Assembly (NCBI RefSeq): GCF_964656455.1
Contig: NC_135716.1
Location: 106,548,389-106,612,388, forward strand
Source: Halichoerus grypus
Taxonomy: Eukaryota > Chordata > Mammalia > Carnivora > Phocidae
Reading direction: 5' to 3'
Length of the DNA stretch: 64,000 bases
The notes below the pieces were generated by a model that did no database searches, was not told the origin of the DNA, and worked only from the letters and a program-made list of their open reading frames with translations. Positions 11,190 through 20,819 of the stretch are shown here, piece by piece; within the stretch, counting starts at the first letter, position 1, and each line of letters opens with the position of its first letter. The position numbers and the translations under genes were made by a program.

Positions 11190-12900
11190 ATAGGATCTCC
11201 CCTGCCATATCCCTCCCAACAGTAATTTACTTTTCGTGTCACAGAACTCAGCACCAAACAAATCACACACCTTATCCATGGCTATAAGCTCAAAATGCTC
11301 AGACTCATGTTTTTCACTATAAACCATGGGCAAAGTGATTCGAGGGTGTTTTTTCTGATAGTAAAAGAAATCCTGGAAACTCTTTACAATTATTCCTGCA
11401 TGGATCAATGTGGCATACAGCAATAGTCCAGAGATCAGTATGAGACATATTTGAACCTGAATTCATGCTGATAGAGAAACACTTTCTATTTGTCGAATAC
11501 TTGAAGTACCTCATTTCCTATGAACTGGATTATCTCTTCATAAATTGTGGGCAACAACTAAGATGAGTTTAGCTCCTACTTTTGTTACCGAATATAGCCA
11601 GCTGATCCATGAGTAATAGAGACAACAAAGTAATCAGTTTCAAAACCCAAAAAATGTTTATTGTTTGGGAAAATAATCAGTCCATTCTCTGCAGGAAAGG
11701 AGAAGCCACACTCAGAAACCTATTTGCTACAATGAGTTTGATTGAACGCCCCCATACCAGGCTTGGTGTTACAACTTTATGTTGGAATCTGGAGGATTGC
11801 TCTTGCTTAGTATCAAATTAATTATTCCACAAATAAATTCAAATTGATAGATCCCAGCTAGTCAGCTAACAGCCTTTATGACACTATTCTACATCAATCA
11901 AAACAATGCCATTGAGCATCACTACAAACAGTGAAAAAAAAAAAACCTAAAGGCTTTTTTCTTTCACTTGAAACCTTTTTTGACTACCTCAAAAGTTCTT
12001 TGTGGATATGTGATAAACATATTTAAATATATGTTTTCACAGCCTCTTCAAATGTTTGAATTAAACACATATCTTTCAGTTGGGGCAATAGAGCCATAAC
12101 ACTGATGAAAAATAAAATTCCCAGGTCTCCAACAGGAGGGTTAGTGGGTACATCAGGCTTCCCGGGCTCGACATAAACCACAGTTCTGTGCATTGCAGAA
12201 CTTGAGGGATTGAAATAAAATCGACATATATCATCAATTCATTTCTGCTTTAACATTGTTCAAATTTCTCCTGGCATTTAAAAAAGTACATATTGAAAAG
12301 GAGAATATACACCAATGCAGGCTGAGGACAAATCCTGAGCCCTCTCAAGTATAAATGTGTTTAATTTGATATTTTTAGTTCTGCGTCTATGGAGAGAAAG
12401 AAATTTGTGCTCAACCCCAGTCTACAAATTTCTGTGTGCCTATTGACATAATATGTAGATGTCCTTGGCCAGATAAAAAGGCAAAAAGAAAACTGCCTGC
12501 CTGCCTGCCTGCCCAAGCCATGAAGCACTGCAAACCCTCTCAAAGACCTCTCTCTAATCAAAACAATTCTCCAAGGCTGAACGATGGTCTGAAAAAAAGC
12601 TAAGATAAAATAACAAAGAGGGAAAAACCCAAACTTTCACATTTTTGACCTACATCTGTTGAAATATAATGTCTTACAAATAAACAAAAATGTGAAATTC
12701 TGATAAAATGTTTTCAATGATGTTTATTTAAAAAAAAAAAAAAAAAAGGAAAAAGAAAGAAAAGAAAGACCCAATTATGGGATAAACATTTCCAGAGGAA
12801 CAAAAGCTATAGCATTCATGCCAAATTGCTCTTTATTTCATTTTAAAACATAGATATGGTCTTACCTTTATATATTAAACTGTGACAGATTCTATTCTTT
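11190..12900. other. Unassigned, low-repeat DNA
   Basis: No repeat family recognised apart from a short CTGC run. Minus-strand open frames at 11184-11514 overlap in different frames and match no protein I know. The interval lies immediately upstream of the exon candidate at 12908 and could be intron. An A-rich tract is at 12729-12768. Confidence 0.4.
12496..12513. repeat. (CTGC)n short tandem repeat
   Basis: Four CTGC units in tandem (read as GCCT/CTGC), inside otherwise unique sequence. Confidence 0.8.
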
Positions 12901-12907
12901 TTTACAG

Positions 12908-13012
12908 CAATTCTGCTTTTTCTTATGACTGTACACGTCCGGAGTCCAGGAAGTGCTCAACTGATGGATTTCAAGCATATTCTGCAGCAAATAGCATCTC
13001 CAAGTACTCTAT
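12908..13012 (+). other. Possible orphan internal exon, 105 bp
   Basis: A pyrimidine-rich run ending in 'ttctattcttttttacag' (to 12907) precedes the block, and a strong donor-like 'gtaagttc' (13013) follows it. Exactly 105 bases lie between, so inclusion or skipping would keep frame. Skipping one base gives an open 34-codon frame with residues such as 'SYDCTRPESRKC' and 'STDGFQAYSAANS'. A second frame is also open and the first is closed by TGA. Two CpGs survive in an otherwise CpG-poor area. I do not recognise the protein. No neighbouring exon was identified in the window, so this may be a chance combination of splice-like sites. A single exon of a large, long-intron gene is the alternative. 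Confidence 0.35.
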
Positions 13013-13014
13013 GT

Positions 13015-14135
13015 AAGTTCTTCATCTCACTTCTAAGGTCAACAATCTGCACTAATTTTAACTTTAACTTTTTAAACATGAAGGAAATTTGATATGAAAC
13101 TGGACTTGACTTCTTTAATGACTGAGTCCTATTAGGCTAACTCTCTAAAAGGGGCACTGCCTTAAAGATCATCCTTCCCTTTGAAAAGCGGAGTCCATCC
13201 ATATAGAGTTTTGGCAACATAAGAGATTACTGTCATATTCTCAAAAGCTACCCTGCTTCCAGAATCCTAAATGATCTTCATTTCCTAAATCAATACATTC
13301 CTTATGCACATTTCCTTGAAAATGTCAATTCTGTATATTTAGATTTAACAAATACTTTATTCTAACTCTTCGTTTCTTTTGATTACTGGAGAGTGTTCTG
13401 ACGTCGTGGGGAGATGCATAAAGACAAACAGTACATGCCACACGTTACTAGTCATGTCAGTACACTACTGAATGAGCTTTCCAGTGCTGGGCCACATGAC
13501 AACTCTGCGGTTTCTGCCAGACATAAAGTGGACTTGTATTCAGTTGGCATTTCAGCACTTATGTGGAACACAACCACTTTTTAGAATTACAAGGTTACTT
13601 AATTGAAAGTAGATTTTAAAATTATAGTAGTTGTTAAATACTAGGAGCTAAATTTTCACTTGTGTACTTAAAGCTGTTATTTGGAGCTGAATCGGGCAGG
13701 CAGTTTAACAAGCAACAGGAAATGTTTAAAATCACCAAGATCATTATCCAGTGAAATTAAAATCCCAAACCAGAGGGCTCAGCATTACATGGGAATTTGC
13801 AAGTGAAACCGGCATCATCATCAGGAACACATCTGGATAGGTAAGACTATTAGATAACACTTCATCTAGGGAGGAGAAGAGAGGCCGGGAAGTCCCCAGC
13901 CTGAGGGAAGTCGTGTTTTCTGGGGCTGCAGATATGGACCCATGTATCCAGTATAAGAGAACTGTCCGTTCAGGTGAAAGGGGCTGTGTTAGGGAGCCCG
14001 TAGTGTGTGCTCATGTGCACATGTGTATGTAGATCTTTTTTCCCAGGCCTTTTTCCTAGCCTACAGACAGGGTAGAAACAGATGCAGAGTAGTAGATCAA
14101 TCATCCTGAATTGACAGCTGCAAGCAAGTAGCATG
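13015..14135. other. Unassigned, low-repeat DNA
   Basis: No recognisable gene or repeat. It keeps a few CpGs (for example near 13401, 13693 and 13809), which is compatible with conserved non-coding DNA, but nothing here proves function. Confidence 0.35.
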
Positions 14136-14139
14136 CTAC

Positions 14140-14600
14140 AAAGTAGTGGGAGGCAGAATAATGGCACCCTAAAGATGTCCATATCCTAGTCCCCAAAACC
14201 TGTGAATATGTTTCCTTAAATGGCATAAAAGGACTTTGCAAATATAATTAATTTGGAGAGATTATCCTGGATTGTCTGGGTAGGCCCAATAAATAGTTCC
14301 CTAAAAGGAGGTAGGAAGGTCAGAGTCAGAGAAGGAGATGTGACCATGGAAAGAGAGATCAGAGAGAAGAGAAGACACTATATTGCTAGCTTCAAAAATG
14401 GAAGAAGGACTCACAAGCCAAGGAATGTATGTTGCCTCGAGAATCTGGAAAAGGCAAAGAAATGATTCTCCACAAGAGCCTTCAGAAAGAATCAGTCCTG
14501 CTAACATCTCACCCATGAGTTACCTGATCTTTTCAGAACCATAAGATAAATTTGTGGAAATCTATACAGATATTTTATGGCAATTTAAAAAGAAGCAGCT
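14140..14600 (+). mobile_element. MLT1-type MaLR LTR
   Basis: It starts 'gggaggcagaataatggcaccctaaagatgtcc' and continues 'cctagtccccaaaacctgtgaatatgtt', 'ggactttgcaaatataatta', 'ggtcagagtcagagaaggagatgtgac' and 'aagccaaggaatgta'. This is the characteristic order of a non-autonomous ERVL-MaLR LTR. It is a solo LTR with no internal sequence. Exact subfamily not assigned. Confidence 0.8.
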
Positions 14601-14604
14601 TACA

Positions 14605-15170
14605 TTCTGTCAAGAAATCCTTATCCAGTGCCCACTTTCTTATACATAGTGGGGACCAAAATGGCTTTAATGTTCCACTCAGCTGCTTTAGACAGGTTTC
14701 TTCCTGACGTCCCGGTTTTTAAGAGCATTTACTTTAGAGAACTTGCTACTGTAAACACTTTCTCTGCCCCTTTGACATGTAAATCTTCTCCCAGCCTCTT
14801 ATCAGTTTTATAACACGAAGATGTCTTTCTCAAAGACCTGGGAACTACCCTTTTGAAATGCAATCACCAAAGGAAATAGTGCCTCTATCTCCCAGTCTCT
14901 ATGCAAGGGTAGGAAGCTAACTTCCATAAGCACCAATTAGCAAACACAGATGCCCTAATCACACTGACCAACCTCCTCCCCAATGTCCTCCCAATACTTT
15001 TCCACTGGCTTCCACAGAATCCTTTTTTGTGTTTTCAATTACCTGTTTCCTTGGGTGTCAGTTATTCCATTTTTTATTGTTGTCTTCTCTTTCCTATTAT
15101 TGGTTTTATTCCATATGGAGAAAGCTTGGTTATTAGTTGATGGGTATAGGTTGATTAGTGTAGCTGCTAA
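14605..15170. other. Unassigned DNA, possibly an old repeat
   Basis: The text at 14770-14960 (caaagacctgggaac, ggaaatagtgcctctatctcccagtc) feels like a dispersed mammalian repeat, but I cannot name the family. Confidence 0.3.
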
Positions 15171-15174
15171 CCCT

Positions 15175-15220
15175 ATTTTATTTTATTTTATTTTATTTTA
15201 TTTTATTTTATTATTTTATT
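15175..15220. repeat. (TTTTA)n microsatellite
   Basis: About seven TTTTA units, then one imperfect unit. Confidence 0.93.
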
Positions 15221-15224
15221 CAGT

Positions 15225-15998
15225 TTTCTTCTGTGGTTGTTTCAGGTCCTTTATCCTAACAGGATTCTTTCGTAAATGGAAAGGCAGACAGAAAGCTATG
15301 TAGGCTTTCAGGTATGTGAGTACAAAGTCGATAGGAAGGCTCAAAGGTTCTCTGGCAGTAGAGAATTTTAGTATATTCCAATGCTAGGGAGAACTCCCTT
15401 TCCTTCATATTTCAGTCCACATTTACTTAGGGATGCAGCATTATTTCCATCTTGATTTGACTTCTTCCTTTCCTACACTACAAAGAATACTCTCCACCTG
15501 GTGAAACTTTCTGCAGAAAAAATTATCATGATTGTGAATGTCCAGGATGGAGATGATGGTGCCATCTGGGCCCAACCTTTCTGATTGCCACCTGCCCCAG
15601 CCTACTCAGGCTCTTTCTGATTTGACTCAAAGATTCTCTGGGGGTCATCCTCATTAGACTGATTTTATTCTACTGTTTTGGGCCAACGGATCGCTCTTCT
15701 CACTTTTCTTCATCATTCTCCTTTCAGTCTTCGAAGATTTCCTTGAAATCCTCAAGAACTGCTAGCTTTCTCTTTTTCCAGCAGTATTATGGTATCAATC
15801 ACATGTGTATACATATTTTCTTTCATCCTATTGGAACCTGAGGGAGAGAGATAGTAGTAGACCCACATGTTCAAGTTGTCACTTCAGAGCTAATCTTCTG
15901 TTCTTAAAACGTTCTGTTAGATATTTCCACCAGATTGGGCCTCGGCCTCCCCCACCTAGACATTAACCTAGCTTCTTTTTCTCTTCACTGATTATCAC
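15225..15998. other. Unassigned DNA
   Basis: No gene or repeat family recognised between the TTTTA repeat and the purine tract. Confidence 0.4.
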
Positions 15999-15999
15999 C

Positions 16000-16206
16000 A
16001 AAAAAAAAGAGAAGAAGAAGGGGGAAAAAAGAGAAGAAGAAGGGGGGAAAAAGAGAAAAGGAAAAAGAAAAGTAAAGAAAAGAAAAAAAAGGAAGGGAGG
16101 GAGGGAGAGCGAGAGAGGGAAAGGGAAAAAGGGAGAAAGGAAAGGAAAAGGAAGGGAAGGCAAAGGAAGGGAGGAAAGGAAGAGAAGAGAAGAGAAGAGA
16201 AGAAAG
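16000..16206 (+). repeat. 207-bp homopurine tract (GAAA/GGAA/GAAGA)n
   Basis: The plus strand is almost purely A and G for 207 bases, with only three pyrimidines by my count. Units drift from GAAGAAG through GAAAA and GGAA to AGAGA at the right edge. Minus-strand open frames here (to 104 codons of S/F/L/P) are translated simple repeat. Such tracts can form intramolecular triplex DNA. Confidence 0.95.
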
Positions 16207-16209
16207 CCT

Positions 16210-17015
16210 TTTTCTTTTCTGTGCCAAAAAGTTCTGCTTTCTTTAGCCCCTATCCTGAGCCCTGGGCCTTTGTTCACATTTCTGAAGACTGAATTTTCTG
16301 GTAAATTTTAATGAGTCTTGTAGTAGGGATCTCACACCACCTACTACCTTCACCAGTTTCTGCTCAGGACAGAAGCTGCTCCATCTGCCCATTGGTACAA
16401 GTTACACCATCTCTATTAGAGGGCAGACACAGATACAGGTGGTTTGAGTTTTAAACATCACTTTTCCTTCCTCTTACATTTTATCTTCAAATAAACAAAA
16501 AATCTCGCAGACAACCTTATTATACATGATGTGGGAAGAAGTTTGTCAAAATATATTAGAAGAAAAATGACATTTGATCCTTCCTTCATCTTTTCCCAAC
16601 ACATGGACTTGGCTCCTTTGTTCATAACAATATCCAAGTTCTATTCTGACTAAAGAGCCCCAAAAGGCCAAGGTGAGTGAATGATTACTATGCATTAGTA
16701 TCTCTTAACTCTAATAATTGTCCACTGGACTTGTTTCCACCTAAAAAATCCATTTTTTCCTATGCAATTTCTCAATGTGTAGAAAACAGTAGGAGTGAAA
16801 AAAATCATTTTGTCAACAGCTATCCAAGATTATGCTACTTAGAGGGTGGGACTGAGGATAACAACAGTTTGGAGACATACATCTTAGTTATCCACTAAGG
16901 TAATAAAGTATTTTCCTTTTTTGATTTAGAAAGCAACATTGCCTGGGGTTTCCTAGGAGAGAGAGGAGAAATCTATTAACATAGCTTACTGACTTGACCT
17001 GCCAACCCCAAATCC
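16210..17015. other. Unassigned DNA
   Basis: Nothing recognisable. A 73-codon plus-strand frame at 16677-16898 has no familiar motif. Confidence 0.4.
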
Positions 17016-17093
17016 TTTCTTTCCCTCTTCCTTCCTTTGCTCCTTCCCCCTTTCCTTCTTTCCTTCCTTCCTCCTTTTCTTCCTTCCTTCCAG
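17016..17093. repeat. (TTCC/CTTT)n pyrimidine-rich tract
   Basis: Irregular TTCC units. It is followed directly by an L2 fragment. Confidence 0.85.
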
Positions 17094-17094
17094 C

Positions 17095-17440
17095 CACCTA
17101 TAAATATTTATTGAGTACCTAATATGTGCCACGAATTTTCCTGGGGATTGTAAACATGAAGATGCGTAAGAAAGGGCACTTGGCTTTTCAGCTCTCGTAG
17201 TCCAGCAGAGCACACAGTTATGACCATAGACAGTGATGATGCGGCCCTAGCAGTCTAACAACTGCTACAACCGAGATGTGAAGAAAACACTGTGGGGACA
17301 CAATGATCACATATTTCATTAAGATGATGAAATCTGATCTTTAAAGAGTTTTGTTTAGCTAAGACACAGAGAAAGGCAGAGCTACCAGTATAGTATGTGC
17401 AAACACTTACAGTAGAAACAGGACGAGCGTTATTTGAGGA
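17095..17440 (-). mobile_element. L2 LINE 3' region, reverse
   Basis: 'aaatatttattgagtacctaatatgtgccacgaattttcctggggat' starts a reverse L2 3' end. Diverged matching continues through 'gcagagcacacagttatgacc' and '...gacacagagaaagg'. Confidence 0.62.
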
Positions 17441-17629
17441 GTGGTGAGAAGTTCAATGTGAATGGAACACTAAGCAAATAAACACAATGTCATGGCTGAT
17501 ACCATAAGGTACAATGAGATTGAATTGTTATGAGCTTTGTATTCAATGTCTAGGCATATGAACCATACCCTAACCAAGCAAAGGTTTATAAGCAAGTAAG
17601 CAACATAATAAAATTTATTTTTTAGTAAA

Positions 17630-18030
17630 GTAACTCTTAGTCTGCTCAGGCTACCAAAACAAAATGCCATCGACTGGGTAGCTTAAACAACAGAAATTTA
17701 TTTCCTCCCAGGTCTGGAGTCTAGAAGTCCCGGATCCCGGTGCCAGTCTGGTTGGGTTCTGATGACAGCTCTCTTCCTGATTTGCAGAGGGTCACCTTCT
17801 TGGCTTTGTCCTCTCATAAAAGAAAGAGAGAGAGAGATGTGCTCTCTGGTGTCTCTAAAAGTGATAATGCCATCATAAAAAGCCCCACCCTTATGACTTC
17901 ATCTAAATTTAATCACCTCCCAAAGGCCCTACCTCCAAATACATCACATGGAGAGTCAAGGCTTCTACAGATGAATTGGGTGGGTACGGGGAAACCACAC
18001 AGTAAATTCCATAACAGGAACTCCAGTAGG
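17630..18030 (-). mobile_element. MLT1-type MaLR LTR, reverse
   Basis: Reverse complement of MLT1: 'cttagtctgctcaggctaccaaaacaaaatgccat', 'gactgggtagcttaaacaacagaaatttatt', 'tctggagtctagaagtcc', then 'ccacccttatgacttcatctaaatttaatcacctcccaaaggccctacctcc'. It is a solo LTR. The 104-codon frame at 17740-18054 is this repeat. Confidence 0.88.
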
Positions 18031-18049
18031 GATGTGAAACATAGACTTA

Positions 18050-19185
18050 AATGAGGTTATGAATGCTGGTAAAGTCAGTTTGAATGAGTTTTTATTAAGT
18101 GAACAATTAAGCAAAGTAAACCAAGTCAACATGGATGAAAAAGATAATAATTTTATAGTTATTTCTGAGATAAAAGTAACAGGTTTTGTTATTCATCTGA
18201 TATAAAGAGTGAGAAAGAGTGGTAATTTAAATATAAGATTTAACAGCACGGATGGATAGTGAAAATAGGCACTTAACGTAGCTTGTCCTTGAACTTTGGC
18301 TTCTCACTAAGGTAGCTTCACCATAGCATTTCATTCTCCACTTCTTAACAGTTACCATTTAGATTCAATCACCAATTCTGTGGCTTTTGAATAGCCTTCT
18401 TGCTTTCAAGTCTAAACAAATGCAGCAGCATTTTATATGTTGAAGAAATAAGTCCTTTGAGTCTCAATGCACAGTTCCCAACAGAACTGATTTTCCTTTG
18501 TGTTGGTTTGGAAATCTCCGATGCCTGTGCCAAATCCCGTGGATCATGAGCAGGGCCCTAGCATTCTGGGGAAGTCAGGCTAGGTCAGCCCGGAAGACAG
18601 ATTGGGAATGTGGGCTTGTTGACTCTTGGCTGGATTTTATGTGCCTCTTTATAGGTTGAGAAAAGGCAACTGGGCTTTCAAAGGCCAAAAAGAGTCAGGA
18701 ACAGCATGAAATCTCAACAATCTAGTGAGGTCATCTGAGTGTTCCTAGAAAGAGAAATGAGGAAACTTGCAGAAGATTAAGTCTCTCCAGAAGAGGGAGA
18801 GAAAAGTGAAAGGAGAGCAAGTTGGAAGAGGTGATAGGATCTATGAAATAGGGTGAGTAGCCTTTGGTGAGCAGTGTGTTTATTTTAAGGAAAACTAAGG
18901 GGATTAGGAAGCACTTACTGATCCCTCCAGTTATATGCTAGTAATGCAAGAAAATACAAAAGCAGTTCAAGCTCTGAGCCCTCCCACTAAGGACATTTAC
19001 ATTTTATTCTCCTCTTTTCAGCATTTCCAGCCCCACTCATCTTCTCTCCTTTCTATAAATCTATTCAAAGTGGCATCAAAACACAGAATACCAAGGGAAC
19101 ACTTTCAAATGTTCTGTTCTTCTCCTCCCCTATATTCTGCATCCTATCATTGAGACCTCTCATTAATACATGTATGGGTATGTAT
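18050..19185. other. Unassigned DNA
   Basis: No gene or repeat family recognised. The 72-codon frame at 18935-19153 is unremarkable. Confidence 0.4.
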
Positions 19186-19189
19186 GTTC

Positions 19190-19325
19190 CTTGCAATGCA
19201 TTTATCTTAACTGTAAGCTTTGTAAGAGCAGAGATTAAATAAAAATAAGTACCTCCAGCCTCCTTCTAAATGCCTAGCACAGTGCCATACGCACAATGAG
19301 ATCTTAATATTAACTGATGTTCAGT
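19190..19325 (+). mobile_element. L2 LINE 3' end fragment
   Basis: 'aactgtaagctttgtaagagcagagatta' and 'atgcctagcacagtgccatacgcacaatgagatctta' follow the L2 3' end order. Confidence 0.5.
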
Positions 19326-19631
19326 TCTGGCTGGGATGACTGCTAGATAACAGTTTTATGAGTAAACAATGAAGGCATGCTTTATACATTGGTATTTGAA
19401 TCTCTAAAGCAGTAATATAACTCGATTACTTATTTTAGTACTGAGTTTTTTCGTTTAACATACAAAAAGCAGAAAATGAACCTGACCCAGAGACCTTTTT
19501 TTTTTTTTTTATATTTAATTGACCCTGTATAAAGCATCCCTGGTTCCATTATACTTTCTTGGACTCTTCTGTCTCATTAAATTTATGCCTATAGGAGATC
19601 AGAGAAATACATTAATTTACCAAGCACTGTT

Positions 19632-19632
19632 T

Positions 19633-19677
<45 letters not shown>

Positions 19678-19869
19678 AGATTTTATTTATTTATTTGACA
19701 GAGAGAGAGATAGCGAGACAGGAAACACAAGCAACGGGAAGCGGCAGGCAGAGGGAGAAGCAGGCTTCCCGCGGAGCAGGGAGCCCGATGTGGGGCTTGA
19801 TCCCAGGACCCTGGGATCATGACCTGAGCTGAAGGCAGCCGCTTAACGACTGAGCCACCCAGGCGCCCC
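19632..19869 (-). mobile_element. SINEC, reverse, with long TTTA tail
   Basis: Minus-strand copy. The tail side is a (TTTA)n run at about 19632-19676 followed by 'agattttatttatttatttgacagagagag'. The head side ends 'ctgagccacccaggcgcccc'. The target-site duplication 'agcactgtt' is seen at 19623-19631 and 19870-19878. Confidence 0.96.
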
Positions 19870-19934
19870 AGCACTGTTCTTTTTTTTAAATAATCGTGTA
19901 TTTTAAAACATTATTTATTATTGATATCTTCAAC

Positions 19935-20100
19935 TCAATTAAGTAGACATTTATTTTAGAACCTACTATGTGTCATTATTTTGTTACTATGATGGAGAAA
20001 CAGAAAACATGCCAGGATTTGGTTTTTAAAATTTCAGTGAGGAGACAACAAGACATGTAAGCACTCAAAATAAAGTTAAAGATCATTATCAAGTGCTATG
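19935..20100 (-). mobile_element. L2 LINE 3' region, reverse, diverged
   Basis: 'gacatttattttagaacctactatgtgtcattattttgttactatgatgg' then 'cagtgaggagacaacaagacatgtaagca' follows the reverse L2 end. The match is weak. Confidence 0.45.
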
Positions 20101-20157
20101 CAAAAAAAAAAAAACAAAACCACCAGAATGACTCTTCAACCAAGATTATATTATTAA

Positions 20158-20345
20158 AATCAAAACAAACAGGGCCCAGATCTGAAAATTCCCAGAGAAG
20201 ACAAAACCATTTTATGTTTTGAACGCTCCTGGTTTGCAAACTGTCCTTTGGCATGTGCATACTAGCTTGTACTAATTACTACTTCAGTGATTAACTGGTT
20301 TTACTTCTGTTATTTCTGAACTTTTAATAGTTCATGGCATAAGAT
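20158..20345 (+). mobile_element. LTR-like fragment, copy A
   Basis: It shares an extended match with 30086-30535. The left parts are 'caaaacaaacagggcccaga' here and 'caaaaacaaacagagaccag' there. The right parts share 'cttcagtgatt..ttggttttacttctgttatttctgaactttta'. Copy A lacks about 250 internal bases present in copy B. It resembles an old LTR, but the family is not identified. Confidence 0.5.
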
Positions 20346-20610
20346 GTGGGAGCCAAAGAAGATCCCCACATGCTGATACCCATAGCACCCACTGAGCTCA
20401 CTGCTTCCTCATCGAACCTCGAGTTTGAGGGTAAGTCTCTCTTGGATCCCAGCTCTGCTTTCTTTACATCTTGAACTCTCTGACTTTATTGTGTATACTT
20501 GTATTTGTCTGTTAAAGCCTCCTGGAAGTCACTCTATTCAGTGCAAAAGAGTACAGGGAAACATGTAATTCCCTGTGTTGTGGAACACCTGTTGAAAAAC
20601 AGGGCCCCTT

Positions 20611-20788
20611 TGGGGAGTCTGGGTGGCTCAGTCAGTTAACGCGCTGCCTTTGGCTCAGGTCATGATAGCCCCGCATCGGGCTCCCTGCTCAGTGGGGAGC
20701 CTGCTTCTTCCTCTCCCTCTGCCTGCCGCTCCCCCTGCTTGTGCTCTCTCTCTCTCTCTCAAATAAAGAAATAAAATCTTAAGAAAAA
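20611..20788 (+). mobile_element. SINEC, young, perfect 17-bp target duplication
   Basis: Plus-strand copy with a small deletion after 'caggtcatgat' (the usual 'cccagggtcctgggatcgag' stretch is missing). CT-rich middle, (CT)n and AATAAAGAAATAAAATCTTAAG tail are present. Identical 17-base flanks at 20594-20610 and 20789-20805 mark the insertion site. Confidence 0.96.
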
Positions 20789-20819
20789 GAAAAACAGGGC
20801 CCCTTATAGTTAAGACATC

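Noticed and set aside
11184..11514. Overlapping minus-strand ORFs ending next to an A-run
   Set aside because: Considered as a retroposed gene fragment, but two frames overlap, there is no AATAAA signal and no recognisable protein.
12063..12185. Minus-strand frame with a 'VVYVEPGKPDVPTNPP' stretch
   Set aside because: It looks protein-like, but has no convincing splice sites or start, and could be a decayed repeat or chance.
15963..16277. Minus-strand 104- and 80-codon ORFs rich in S, F, L and P
   Set aside because: They are the translated homopyrimidine strand of a simple repeat.
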